In this document: piece after piece, positions 1 through 9,686 of the stretch
Numbering within the stretch: position 1 is the stretch's first letter
How the letters are laid out: each line of letters begins with the position of its first letter
From: an uncultured Bacteroidales bacterium
Lineage (GTDB): Bacteria > Bacteroidota > Bacteroidia > Bacteroidales > UBA932
Reading direction: 5' to 3'
Length of the DNA stretch: 64,000 nucleotides
NCBI GenBank assembly: GCA_949289565.1
Contig: CASEOO010000043.1
Location: forward strand, 1 to 64,000
Program-made: the position numbers and the translations under genes
The notes under the pieces: generated by a model
Databases searched by the model: none
Seen by the model: the letters and a program-made list of their open reading frames with translations, nothing else
What the model was told of the DNA's origin: nothing

Positions 1-287
1 CGTCGCCATGGTGGGCCGTTACCCCGCCATCAAGCTAATGCCACGCGAGCCAATCCGCCACCTGGTCGCCCATTTCAACAACTCCAGATGCCTGGTGTCG
101 TCTCATGGGGGTTTAGTCGCCGTTTCCGCCGGTTATCCCCCTGTGGCGGGCATGTTGCTCACGCGTTACGCACCCTTCCGCCGGTCGCCGCCATGGTGTA
201 TTGCTACTCCACGCGCTGCCCCTCGACTTGCATGTGTTAAGCCTGCCGCTAGCGTTCATCCTGAGCCAGGATCAAACTCTTCTTTGT
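1..287 (-). rRNA. rrs: 16S ribosomal RNA, 5' part (cut by window edge)
   Basis: The minus strand carries the universal near-5' 16S sequence AGAGTTTGATCCTGGCTCAG at 280-261, followed by GATGAACGCTAGCGGCAGGC and CATGCAAGTC, as in Bacteroidales. Only about the first 287 bases are present; the rest lies beyond the left edge. The mature 5' end is placed about 7 bases before AGAGTTTGATC by analogy with other 16S genes, so it is approximate. The GAGGGGCAGC stretch after CATGCAAGTC resembles Rikenellaceae-type sequences, which is suggestive only. The apparent open frame over this region is not a gene. Confidence 0.97.
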
Positions 288-366
288 ATATCTATTTATC
301 TCTCTTAGTCTGTCCGGCCTTTAGGAATTAACTTTCTGCTTTGCTTGCTTGTACTTTCCAGTCTTT

Positions 367-500
367 TCAAACAACTCTTTTCATCTGCCCCGAAGCCCTG
401 TTTCCCGGACTCCCGGACACCCCTTTTTCGTTTGGGGATTGCAAAGGTACGCTTTTTTTATTTCCCTCCAAACTTTTTTTGATCTTTTTTTGAGCTTTTT
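367..500 (-). promoter_or_regulatory. rRNA operon promoter and leader signals
   Basis: Read on the minus strand, TTTG (472-469), 19 bases, then TACCTTTG (449-442) is an exact match to the Bacteroidota -33/-7 consensus (TTTG-N19-21-TAnnTTTG). A-rich tracts at about 500-474 sit just upstream where an UP-like element would be. Transcription would start near 435 and give a leader of about 150 bases. GTTGTTTGA at 375-367 resembles the boxA-like antitermination sequence of other Bacteroidales rRNA leaders; that part is a weak call. Between this promoter and the groEL terminator I see no gene in about 500-660. Confidence 0.8.
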
Positions 501-656
501 TCAGGACGGGAATAACATACTGTTGACAGTAAACAATTTATGAGTTTGAACTTTTTTTTTCAAACTCCAGTGCCGACTCATATCCCCCACCCCCTTGTTT
601 TTCCATTATCCTCACCTCGGTAATTCGTACAAGCACGATTACTCTCGGTTCATCAA

Positions 657-705
657 TGGTTTCGAAGAAAGACGTTGAGGGTGGCCCGAATCGGGCCACC
701 CTCAA
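657..705 (-). terminator. groEL 3' hairpin, copy A of a two-hairpin repeat
   Basis: A perfect 15-bp inverted repeat (TTGAGGGTGGCCCGA and its complement, centre at 690) begins 25 bases after the groEL stop. On the groEL strand it is followed by CAACGTCTTTCTTCGAAA, which can form a second small hairpin (TTTC-TTC-GAAA). A near-identical bipartite unit follows purB and a diverged one follows rpmH. The position suggests a transcription terminator or 3'-end protection element for groESL. There is no long U tract, so intrinsic termination is an inference. Confidence 0.7.
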
Positions 706-729
706 AAATCACTTGAAAATGTCAGCAGA

Positions 730-2370
<1,641 letters not shown>

Positions 2371-2376
2371 CTATTA

Positions 2377-2643
2377 TTAAAGTGTAGCCAGAATATCTGA
2401 CTGTTTCATGATAAGATAATTTTTACCGTCTACAGTGATTTCAGTTCCTGAATATTTGCCGTAAAGAACTACATCGCCGACTTTCACCTCCATAGGCTCG
2501 TCTTTTTTGCCCGGGCCTGCGGCCAATACCGTACCCTGCTGAGGTTTTTCTTTTGCTGTGTCAGGGATATACAATCCGCCCGCTGTCTTGGTCTCAGCCT
2601 CTTTAGGCTCTACCAGAACTCTGTCTGCTAATGGTTTGATCAT
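2377..2643 (-). CDS. groES: Co-chaperonin GroES (Hsp10)
   Basis: An 88-residue protein of the usual GroES size, starting [13 protein letters not shown], with the mobile-loop region ([16 protein letters not shown]) and the later [14 protein letters not shown] segment. GroES heptamers cap GroEL and close the folding chamber. It leads the groES-groEL operon. No CIRCE operator (TTAGCACTC-N9-GAGTGCTAA) lies upstream, as is usual in Bacteroidota. Two short palindromes about 90-130 bases upstream are candidates for heat-shock control. Confidence 0.99.
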   Translation of the reverse strand: MIKPLADRVLVEPKEAETKTAGGLYIPDTAKEKPQQGTVLAAGPGKKDEPMEVKVGDVVLYGKYSGTEITVDGKNYLIMKQSDILATL

Positions 2644-2735
2644 AATTTCTATAGTTTTTAAATTTTATCACTTCTGATGCACCTGACGGTGCAATCGACT
2701 CCCCTTTCGACAAAATAAATGCCAATGCCCAGAAC

Positions 2736-2772
2736 TGACATAATGTCACAAAACAGGCTGAACAATTGTCAG
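2736..2772. promoter_or_regulatory. Paired palindromes between groES and the cupin gene
   Basis: TGACATAATGTCA at 2736-2748 is a perfect 13-base palindrome, and CTGAACAATTGTCAG at 2758-2772 is an imperfect one sharing the TGTCAG half. They are about 20 bases apart, two helical turns, in the divergent groES/2821 spacer, and the second overlaps the -33 box of the plus-strand promoter. This spacing suits a dimeric regulator. Regulator identity and role are unknown; control of groESL is an inference. Confidence 0.4.
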
Positions 2773-2795
2773 TGCCGTAATTTTTGCTAATTTTG
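2766..2795 (+). promoter_or_regulatory. Promoter of the phosphomannose-isomerase-like gene
   Basis: TTG (2766-2768), 19 bases, then TAATTTTG (2788-2795) fits the Bacteroidota TTTG/TAnnTTTG consensus. The ATG at 2821 is about 25 bases past the -7 box, so the leader would be short. Confidence 0.7.
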
Positions 2796-2820
2796 CCTGC
2801 AGTCAATAAAGGTTTGATAT

Positions 2821-4035
2821 ATGGCAGATAAAAAGAAAAAATTATACCCTATGAGATTTATTCCCATTGGTCTTGACCATTCTTGGGGAAAAGAACAGAT
2901 AGCGGCGGCAGACTTGGGCGTGGAAGACTCAATGGTGGCAGAAGGCTGGCTCGCAGACAATTCCATAGGAGACATCATGGAAACCTACATGGAACGTGTT
3001 GTCGGCGAGGGAGTGTACGGCTATTACGGCCGGCAGTTTCCTGTGACAGTCAAATTCCTCGATATACATGGCGAAATGCCTGTCCATGTGCATCCTGACG
3101 ACGAGACGGCAGAGCAGAGATATGACGCACTCGGGGGGAAGGAATTCTGGTATATCATTGATGCAGAAGACGATGCTAAAATATACATAGGATTTGGCCA
3201 TGACGTGTCAGCGCAGGAGCTCTACGACAGCTGCATGGAAGGCAATGTCAGAAACCTCATGAACGTCATCCGCCCGGAAAAGGGAGATACGCTGGTCATA
3301 GAGCCCGGGATGGTGCACTCAGCAGGAGGCCATCTGAAAATAGCCGTGGTAAAAGAAGCGTCAGAACTGCCTTTCTGCCTGTCTGGCGAAGGAAACAGCG
3401 ATCTGGAAACTGTGGCTGAACACTTGGCAGAGTCTATGGATTTCATTGTATATCAGGCTTATGAGAAACATGGCAGTCACGATGTTCGAGCCAGGAATAC
3501 AGATGGAAACGGACAGCCAGCCGATGCAGGAAGAGAAAGCGCCGGGAAGCTGCTTGAAAGTCCGGAATTCGATGTGGCGAAAATGATTCTCAATGTACCA
3601 GTCCACAGCAGCAGCGAGCAGGAAACCGGCTATATATTATATATAGGTATAGACGGCGAAGCGTCCTTCCAGATTCCTGCCGAAAGAGCAGACGGAAAGA
3701 AATGCATGGAGGAATACCGGCTGAAAAAAGGAGAGGCCATGCTGGTACCTGCAGAAGTCACGGACTTCTTCGTGGTGCCGGTAGACAGAGACACAGTACT
3801 GCTGGAGGTCACTGCCGGGAAACGTGATGAATTGGACGAATATATAGATCCTGACACAGAGCCATTCCTGGAAGGAGAAGATTATGAGGGGCTGGAAGAT
3901 GAGGAAGAGGAGGTGTCCGTTCCGGACAATGTCCGTACAGCAGGGGCAGAGGGCATGGACGGCTCCGCCGGAACAGCCAAGCGCGACGGCGGCATTGACG
4001 GGCCCTCAGGCCGTCACAATATGAAATGGAATTGA
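2821..4035 (+). CDS. Class I mannose-6-phosphate isomerase-like cupin
   Basis: A 404-residue cytoplasmic protein. The first cupin holds VHVHPDDE (His89, His91), the counterpart of the QVHPDD zinc site of type I phosphomannose isomerases, and GDTLVIEPGMVHSAGG matches the second zinc-ligand segment. Such enzymes interconvert mannose-6-phosphate and fructose-6-phosphate. Two points are odd. The usual Gln of the QVH motif is His here. A spacer rich in charged residues leads to a second cupin-like half and an acidic tail ending in a Gly/Ser-rich stretch. It has its own promoter and no sugar operon around it. The substrate should be treated as probable, not certain. Confidence 0.8.
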   Translation: MADKKKKLYPMRFIPIGLDHSWGKEQIAAADLGVEDSMVAEGWLADNSIGDIMETYMERVVGEGVYGYYGRQFPVTVKFLDIHGEMPVHVHPDDETAEQRYDALGGKEFWYIIDAEDDAKIYIGFGHDVSAQELYDSCMEGNVRNLMNVIRPEKGDTLVIEPGMVHSAGGHLKIAVVKEASELPFCLSGEGNSDLETVAEHLAESMDFIVYQAYEKHGSHDVRARNTDGNGQPADAGRESAGKLLESPEFDVAKMILNVPVHSSSEQETGYILYIGIDGEASFQIPAERADGKKCMEEYRLKKGEAMLVPAEVTDFFVVPVDRDTVLLEVTAGKRDELDEYIDPDTEPFLEGEDYEGLEDEEEEVSVPDNVRTAGAEGMDGSAGTAKRDGGIDGPSGRHNMKWN

Positions 4036-4187
4036 GTGAGGCTCAACGTAGCGGCAGGAATCAGCTGCAAGTTCGACAGGAATCCACAGCAAAGCTGACA
4101 GGCGGCCGTGCATGATTGTCAGGACAGTCAGGGACAAAGCCTGGACAGAAAACAGAAACAGACACGCATAGAAACAGAACTGCAAAT

Positions 4188-4652
4188 ATGGATGAAGTCA
4201 GAATAGACAAATACCTGTGGTCAATCAGGGTTTTCAAGACCAGAAGCGATGCCACAGATGCATGCAAGGGAGGAAAAGTCAGGATAAACGGAAATGACAT
4301 CAAGCCATCGCGCACTGTCAAGCCTGGAGATGTGATCACGGTCAGGAAAGGGGCCATCACATATCAGTACCGCGTCATTGCTTTGATAGACAAACGCCAG
4401 GGGGCGAAACTGGTGCCGCAATACGCCGAGAACATCACGCCTCAGGAAGAACTTGACAAGCTCAAGTCTCCGGTGGAAACATTCTTTCTTAAAAGGGACA
4501 GAGGAAGCGGAAGGCCTACGAAAAAGGAGCGCAGGCAGATGGATTCTCTATGGGACGCTCTCAGCTTCGAGGTTCCGGACGACGTAGCTGACAGATTTGC
4601 GGCTGAATTCGGCTTCGACGATGACGAAGATGACGAAAATGATGAGGACTGA
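4188..4652 (+). CDS. hslR: RNA-binding S4 domain protein, Hsp15 (HslR) family
   Basis: A 154-residue protein starting MDEVRIDKYLWSIRVFKTR, the typical opening of Hsp15, whose S4 domain binds stalled 50S subunits carrying nascent peptide. The S4 fold spans about residues 1-65 (KGGKVRINGNDIKPSRTVKPGD). A basic linker follows (GRPTKKERRQ) and then a very acidic tail (FDDDEDDENDED). An upstream in-frame ATG at 4116 would add 24 residues with no family similarity, so I use 4188. It follows the cupin gene by about 150 bases without an obvious promoter. Confidence 0.88.
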   Translation: MDEVRIDKYLWSIRVFKTRSDATDACKGGKVRINGNDIKPSRTVKPGDVITVRKGAITYQYRVIALIDKRQGAKLVPQYAENITPQEELDKLKSPVETFFLKRDRGSGRPTKKERRQMDSLWDALSFEVPDDVADRFAAEFGFDDDEDDENDED

Positions 4653-4848
4653 GACTGCAGGCTGAAAGTTCCGCAAGCTGGGCAGTCTTCTAAAAAGCGG
4701 CGCAAATGTGTAAAGAACACTGCCACAGCGCAAGAGTGCCGCACCTGAAGCCGGCGAGCAACGAACTTTCAAAATATTTCACAAAACATGCAACATGACG
4801 ATACATGTCTGCATCTTTAGTGCAGGTTTAGGTTTTAGTACACGTTTA

Positions 4849-4882
4849 GACGTCGGTTCTGTGAAAAGGCCGGCGTCTTTTC
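4849..4882 (+). terminator. Possible terminator in the hslR/PCMD convergent gap
   Basis: GACGTCGG and CCGGCGTC (4849-4856, 4870-4877) pair with one G-U, with a 13-base loop, followed by TTTTCTTT. It lies about 200 bases after the hslR stop in a 338-base gap between convergent genes (4653-4990). Nothing else convincing is seen in that gap. Confidence 0.35.
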
Positions 4883-4990
4883 TTTCCCGGCATCCATCCT
4901 GCGCCTGCCTGGCGTTCATACGAAATGACATTAATGCAAAATACGTCAATACAGGAGGCACATGCTTTTCACGATGTTCCCAGAAGGCAA

Positions 4991-6010
4991 TCAGTCCATC
5001 AGGATACGGACATTGTCCAGCCACAGGATATTCCCCACGCCGCCATAGAATGCTTTCTCCGAACTGGCCAGGAAAGTCAGAATCAAATAATTGGCCTCCT
5101 CATCGGCGGAAGCCCAGCCGTCTTCCTCCACCATCACTTTCTCCCCGTCGCTGTTCACTGCCCAGAATGCGGTCTCAGGATCGGTTTTCAGCCCCATATA
5201 GTCCTGATAGAAAGGCTCTTCAGTTATATCCCCATATGAAACATCCAGACGGAAGCCATTCACCCATTCGGAAACACTCTCGTCAAAACGATGGACAGCT
5301 GTGCCTACGCGAAGAGCATGCACAGACCCGTCAGCCTCTTCCCAACGTTTCTGCAGCATCATGAAAACCATAGGATAGTCAGGATAGCCCATCTCCTTCT
5401 TAGGGGAAAAGCCAGTGCCGCGGACAACTTCATGCCCCACATCAGCCTTGTAGTCAAAGACCAATGCGGCTGGCCGGCCATCGAAAGGGACTCCATACAG
5501 CACCTTCGTCATAGGTGATTTGGTATCCTTGATCGGTTCGGCAAGCTCGCCAATGAAAATCCCGCCCTGGCATGTCACATCCATATTGATCATACCCATA
5601 ACCTTCACGGACTCAATATGAGTCTCCAGCCGAGCGCAATACCCGTCTCCCCTTTTCTCGGGATATACAGTATTGCTCGTCTTCGTCACGCCTGCCACCA
5701 CTGCCAGGACATTGTTCGTCCGCCACAAATACCCTTCCGGCGACACATATGGCTCGCGGGTCTTCACCACTTCCTGGTTTCCGTAAAATTCGAAAAGCTG
5801 GGCCACCTTGCCTCCGATGATGCCCGACTCCTTCACTTCCCGCACCGACCATCTGTCAAAAGTGCCATATTCATTGATGGAATCCAGAATATCTTCAGAT
5901 GCTGGCGCAATGCTCCGGCACGAATCTGTCTCCTGCGCAGACAAATAATAAGATGCAGACACAGTCTGCAATGTCAGAATGGTTAAGAAAAAAATAATTG
6001 TCCGTCTCAT
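4991..6010 (-). CDS. Secreted PCMD-domain protein
   Basis: 339 residues with an N-terminal signal sequence (MRRTIIFFLTILTLQTVSAS). The body and its end (GGVGNILWLDNVRILMD) match the PCMD domain (putative carbohydrate metabolism domain, PF13201), a jelly-roll-like module common in Bacteroidota surface proteins. The second half carries the usual YPMVFMMLQKRWEEADGSVHALRVG segment. Its role is thought to be carbohydrate binding or processing, but no activity can be read from the sequence. It is divergent from the M6 protease gene. A TACCTTTG -7 box sits at 6053-6046. Confidence 0.75.
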   Translation of the reverse strand: MRRTIIFFLTILTLQTVSASYYLSAQETDSCRSIAPASEDILDSINEYGTFDRWSVREVKESGIIGGKVAQLFEFYGNQEVVKTREPYVSPEGYLWRTNNVLAVVAGVTKTSNTVYPEKRGDGYCARLETHIESVKVMGMINMDVTCQGGIFIGELAEPIKDTKSPMTKVLYGVPFDGRPAALVFDYKADVGHEVVRGTGFSPKKEMGYPDYPMVFMMLQKRWEEADGSVHALRVGTAVHRFDESVSEWVNGFRLDVSYGDITEEPFYQDYMGLKTDPETAFWAVNSDGEKVMVEEDGWASADEEANYLILTFLASSEKAFYGGVGNILWLDNVRILMD

Positions 6011-6045
6011 AAAAAATGACTAAATATGCAGATTATTGTCGGAGA

Positions 6046-6053
6046 CAAAGGTA
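6046..6053 (-). promoter_or_regulatory. -7 box for the PCMD gene
   Basis: TACCTTTG on the minus strand is an exact -7 match about 36 bases before the PCMD start. A proper -33 TTTG is not found at 19-21 bases; the nearest CAAA complement is about 25 bases away. Because this box lies within the longer alternative reading of the M6 protease, it favours the later protease start at 6063. Confidence 0.5.
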
Positions 6054-6062
6054 ACACTTTTT

Positions 6063-8318
6063 ATGAGAAATACGCAGTCAAAACATATAACGGCTTGCAT
6101 AGCCTCGGCTGTCTGGCTGTTTTTATGCAGCGGAATCTGCCTGGCCGGGCCAGCCATCAGAGAAGATTTCATTCTGGTCCAGCCCGACGGCACAACATTC
6201 ACCGCGAGGCTCAGAGGCGATGAATTCATGAAGATTCTGACCACTGCCGACGGATGCAGCATCATTCAGGGAGAAGACGGATGGTACTGCTACGCATATT
6301 ATGAAAGTGACGGGACCAAAACCAGGACAGACTTCAAGGCAGGCAAAGAGGCTCCGTCAGATGTAAAAGCCCGAAGCAGGAATATTCCATATGCCCTGCT
6401 GCAGTCTTCTGCCGCCCGATACAGAAAAGAAGCCTCCGGGAGACAGCCAGGCAAAAGCTCGGTTCTGCGCAGAACTATGGAGGCCAGGGGTTTGGATACC
6501 AGGTCTGGCAATGCTCCTGAAGAAAAACACGGGATAGTGATTCTCGCCCAGTTCTCCGACCTGGCATTCAAGGCAGAGCACACCAGCGATGCATTCAGGA
6601 GGCTTTTGACTGAACCTGGATACAGTGTGAACGGGGCCGACGGTTCTGCCATAGACTATTTCAACGACCAGTTCCAAGGCATTTTCACATTCTCGTTCGA
6701 TGTCAGCGAAATAGTCACACTGTCGAAGAATTATGCAGAATATGGAGCAAACGCCAGCGACGGCTCTGACATTGCGGCCGCGGACATGGTGGCAGAGGCA
6801 TGCCGCCTGGCTGACAGCCAAGTGGATTTTTCAAAATACGATGACGACGGAGACGGAGAGGTGGACAATGTCTTCGTCTTCTTTGCCGGAGGAGATGAAG
6901 CCGAGGGAGCTGGAGACGATCATATATGGTCGCATGCGTGGTATCTGACAGAAGGCGCAGGAATCCCTAAAGATGAAGTTACATTCGACGGCGTCATTGT
7001 GAACCGGTATGCCTGCACCGCAGAGCTCAGCCGCGTTTCAGGCACAAAAAACCAGTACACAATGGCGCATATCGGCACATTCTGCCACGAATTCAGCCAC
7101 ACTCTCGGCCTGGCAGACCTGTACGACACTGATTATGAGAAGAGCGGGGGCGAATCAAAAGCACTATGGCAGATATTGTCGCTTATGGATGCAGGGAACT
7201 TCAACAACAACGGGCGGACTCCGCCGAATTTCACTGCAGTGGACAGAGACCAGACGGATGTTTTCGAAGCGATTCCGGTGACCACTGGGACGCACGTTCT
7301 CGAACCCATTGACCGGAACGGTCAATATTACAAGATGGAGACTGGAACGGAAGGTGAATACTATCTGTTTGAATGCAGGGCCGCAGAAGGATGGGATGAA
7401 TATATAGGAGGAAGCGGACTGCTGATATATCACATCGACAAGTCGAGCAGGGATGCAGGCTATTCGGAATCATATAAAAAAAATGTGACTGCGGAAGAGC
7501 GCTGGCTGTATAACGAGGTCAATGCAAACCCTGTGCATGAATGCGCAGACCTCATAGAAGCCTATCAAGCGGCCAAAGATGTATCCCAGGTGTTCTTCCC
7601 ATACCGCACTGGAAATACAGATGCCAGTTCATTCACGCCTGTGTCAGAGCCGGCATTCGTATTCTGGGACGGTACATCATCGCCCCTGGCCATCACAGGC
7701 ATAGAAAGGGACGGGGAAAATATCAGGATGACTGTCAGCGAATTCACCGGGGAGCTGCCGAAACCGGAGGTCGTGTCTTCAGATGTATTCCAGGATGCGG
7801 CCATCATTTCATGGACTTCAGGCGCAGGATATACCGGCGATGCGGTATTCAGATGGAAAAAAAGCGATGATGCAGAATTCCAGAGCGTCACGGTGCAGCC
7901 TTACAGCATGAACCGCTACGCATGCAGCATAGACGGCCTGACTCCCGGCACACCATACAAATGCGAAATCCAGTTTGAAGGAGACGGGACGCAGAGCAAG
8001 GTGACGGAATGCAATTTCACCACCGGACGGGACCGAGGGCGGCAATGTCCGTTCATCGTTGTGCGCTATGTGGCGAAAAACAGCGACGGCACATATCCTG
8101 AGGGAAGCAAATTCCCGCTCAGGCTTCACAATGCGACAGATGCTGAAGCTGTAGAATGGTATATGGATGATGAACAGATTTTCGTAGACGAAAGTTGCTA
8201 CTACACCCCGTCAGGCTCAGGAGAAATGAGGGCGGAAATACATTACAGCGACGGCAGCAAAAGCATAGTCACCAAAACCATAAACATCAAACCGGAGCAA
8301 GAAAAAGCATCATATTGA
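6063..8318 (+). CDS. Secreted M6-family metalloprotease
   Basis: 751 residues from the chosen ATG at 6063, which directly precedes a good signal peptide (MRNTQSKH, then a hydrophobic stretch ending CLAGPAI); an ATG 27 bases earlier would add residues before it. The zinc site CHEFSHTLGLADLYD holds His342, Glu343 and His346 in an HExxHxxGxxD pattern typical of M6 (immune inhibitor A) proteases. An activation region precedes it. After the catalytic part come a fibronectin type III-like domain (about residues 560-665, ending CNFTTGRD) and a C-terminal Ig-like stretch. Such proteases degrade host or environmental proteins. A small lipoprotein gene follows 5 bases later, probably in the same operon. 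Confidence 0.88.
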   Translation: MRNTQSKHITACIASAVWLFLCSGICLAGPAIREDFILVQPDGTTFTARLRGDEFMKILTTADGCSIIQGEDGWYCYAYYESDGTKTRTDFKAGKEAPSDVKARSRNIPYALLQSSAARYRKEASGRQPGKSSVLRRTMEARGLDTRSGNAPEEKHGIVILAQFSDLAFKAEHTSDAFRRLLTEPGYSVNGADGSAIDYFNDQFQGIFTFSFDVSEIVTLSKNYAEYGANASDGSDIAAADMVAEACRLADSQVDFSKYDDDGDGEVDNVFVFFAGGDEAEGAGDDHIWSHAWYLTEGAGIPKDEVTFDGVIVNRYACTAELSRVSGTKNQYTMAHIGTFCHEFSHTLGLADLYDTDYEKSGGESKALWQILSLMDAGNFNNNGRTPPNFTAVDRDQTDVFEAIPVTTGTHVLEPIDRNGQYYKMETGTEGEYYLFECRAAEGWDEYIGGSGLLIYHIDKSSRDAGYSESYKKNVTAEERWLYNEVNANPVHECADLIEAYQAAKDVSQVFFPYRTGNTDASSFTPVSEPAFVFWDGTSSPLAITGIERDGENIRMTVSEFTGELPKPEVVSSDVFQDAAIISWTSGAGYTGDAVFRWKKSDDAEFQSVTVQPYSMNRYACSIDGLTPGTPYKCEIQFEGDGTQSKVTECNFTTGRDRGRQCPFIVVRYVAKNSDGTYPEGSKFPLRLHNATDAEAVEWYMDDEQIFVDESCYYTPSGSGEMRAEIHYSDGSKSIVTKTINIKPEQEKASY

Positions 8319-8323
8319 CAAAA

Positions 8324-8752
8324 ATGAAAATAAAAATTAGAAATATTCTGCCTGCGGCAATGCTGGCTTGCAGCCTGACGGCATTCCACGGATGTCTGGA
8401 AGGATATGGGTTTGAAAAACTGCAGGAGAACAGCGACATCGGGCTGATGATCAAGGGAAGCTATGCAGTGAGGTACGATGAATCGGACTTCCAGATGGGC
8501 TTCAATGAAAGCAGGAATGAATTCTGGGTGACTGACGACAATATGGCGGACTATTTCGTGCTCAAATGCGACAAAATGCCTGAGCCGGGAGGCATTGTGA
8601 CAGCAGACATCACGTACACCACGAAAAATGACACGAAATCGAAATCCGGCATCAAATTCGAGGTAGAGGACTTCGACACAGACAGCGACGTGGTCAAATT
8701 ATGGAACCAGCCTTCCAAAATGGGAGTGATAGTGAAAATTCTCAGGTACTAA
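8324..8752 (+). CDS. Small lipoprotein of unknown function, downstream of the M6 protease
   Basis: 142 residues from MKIKIRNILPAAMLACSLTAFHGCLEG, with a lipobox-like AFHGC, so probably an outer-membrane lipoprotein. The ATG at 8324 lies 5 bases after the protease stop; a longer frame starting inside the protease gene is spurious. The mature part is short and acidic (DESDFQMGFNESRNEFWVTDDN) with a likely beta-rich fold and no motif I recognise. Tight coupling to the protease suggests an inhibitor, chaperone or anchoring partner, but that is inference only. Confidence 0.75.
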   Translation: MKIKIRNILPAAMLACSLTAFHGCLEGYGFEKLQENSDIGLMIKGSYAVRYDESDFQMGFNESRNEFWVTDDNMADYFVLKCDKMPEPGGIVTADITYTTKNDTKSKSGIKFEVEDFDTDSDVVKLWNQPSKMGVIVKILRY

Positions 8753-8754
8753 GG

Positions 8755-8785
8755 TTGGCGGATATAGGACATTTTACTATTTTTG
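8755..8785 (+). promoter_or_regulatory. tpiA promoter
   Basis: TTG (8755-8757), 20 bases, TATTTTTG (8778-8785): a full Bacteroidota promoter match about 60 bases before the tpiA ATG. Confidence 0.75.
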
Positions 8786-8844
8786 TGCGCCGTAATCCAA
8801 TGGGAAACAAATTTTATTCAATAAACGTATTAAGGTAATCAATC

Positions 8845-9597
8845 ATGAGAAAGAAAATTGTAGCAGGCAACTGGAAAATGAACACTACAGTCGCCGAAGG
8901 CGTGGAACTCGCAAAGGCTGTTGCGGCAAAATCATCAGAAGTGCCGGCATCCGTAAAACTCATCATCGCTCCCCCATTCACTCATCTGGTTCCTGTGGCA
9001 GAAGCCATCAAAGGTTCAGTCATCGGACTGTCTGCACAGAACTGCGCTGACAAGGAGAAAGGGGCATACACTGGCGAAGTGGCTGCTGACATGCTCGTGT
9101 CTGCAGGGTGCGAATATACTATTCTGGGACACTCAGAGAGAAGGCAGTACTATGGTGAAACTGATGCCAAGCTCGTGGAGAAAGTGAAGCTCGCCATTGC
9201 ACATGGCCTTTCTCCAATTTTCTGCGTAGGCGAGAATCTGGACGAACGTGAGGCCGGACGCCATTTCGATGTTGTCACTGAGCAGATAAAGAATGTGCTT
9301 TACACTCTTTCTGCAGAAGAAATGGCAAAGGTGATCATCGCGTATGAACCTGTATGGGCTATCGGCACAGGCAAGACCGCCACTGCAGAGCAGGCTCAGG
9401 AGATTCACGCTTGCATCAGAAAGGTCGTGGCAGAGAAATTCGGAGACCTCGCAGAGGAAATCACCATTCTCTACGGCGGCAGCTGCAAGCCATCCAACGC
9501 AAAGGAGCTGTTCGCTTGCCCAGACATCGACGGCGGACTGATCGGCGGAGCGGCCCTGAAAGCTGACGACTTCATCGCCATCGCATTGTCATACTAA
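8845..9597 (+). CDS. tpiA: Triosephosphate isomerase
   Basis: 250 residues, normal length. It interconverts dihydroxyacetone phosphate and glyceraldehyde-3-phosphate in glycolysis. Visible are the N-terminal NWKMN with its active-site Lys, the catalytic His in ILGHSERR, the catalytic Glu in [11 protein letters not shown] (which runs into loop 6), and YGGSCKPSN with GGLIGGAAL for phosphate binding. It stands alone with its own promoter and a strong terminator. Confidence 0.99.
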   Translation: MRKKIVAGNWKMNTTVAEGVELAKAVAAKSSEVPASVKLIIAPPFTHLVPVAEAIKGSVIGLSAQNCADKEKGAYTGEVAADMLVSAGCEYTILGHSERRQYYGETDAKLVEKVKLAIAHGLSPIFCVGENLDEREAGRHFDVVTEQIKNVLYTLSAEEMAKVIIAYEPVWAIGTGKTATAEQAQEIHACIRKVVAEKFGDLAEEITILYGGSCKPSNAKELFACPDIDGGLIGGAALKADDFIAIALSY

Positions 9598-9622
9598 AAA
9601 GCGGATATTCCGTGAATATTCC

Positions 9623-9670
9623 CAGAGGCTGCGCCAAAATTCAGGTTTTGACCAGCCTCTGAATTTTTTT
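9623..9670 (+). terminator. tpiA terminator
   Basis: CAGAGGCTG (9623-9631) pairs with CAGCCTCTG (9653-9661), with an inner CAAAA/TTTTG stem, followed by AATTTTTTT. A classical intrinsic terminator. Confidence 0.85.
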
Positions 9671-9686
9671 AACAAGAAAAGGAACC

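Noticed and set aside
8..331. 107-residue open frame at the left edge
   Set aside because: It lies over the 16S rRNA gene on the opposite strand and has no protein features.
2644..2820. CIRCE/HrcA operator upstream of groES
   Set aside because: The TTAGCACTC-N9-GAGTGCTAA pattern is absent; only unrelated short palindromes are present.
4795..5364. 189-residue plus-strand frame in the hslR/PCMD gap
   Set aside because: It runs over the PCMD gene in antisense, is rich in Pro, Ser, His and Arg, and has no domain or promoter.
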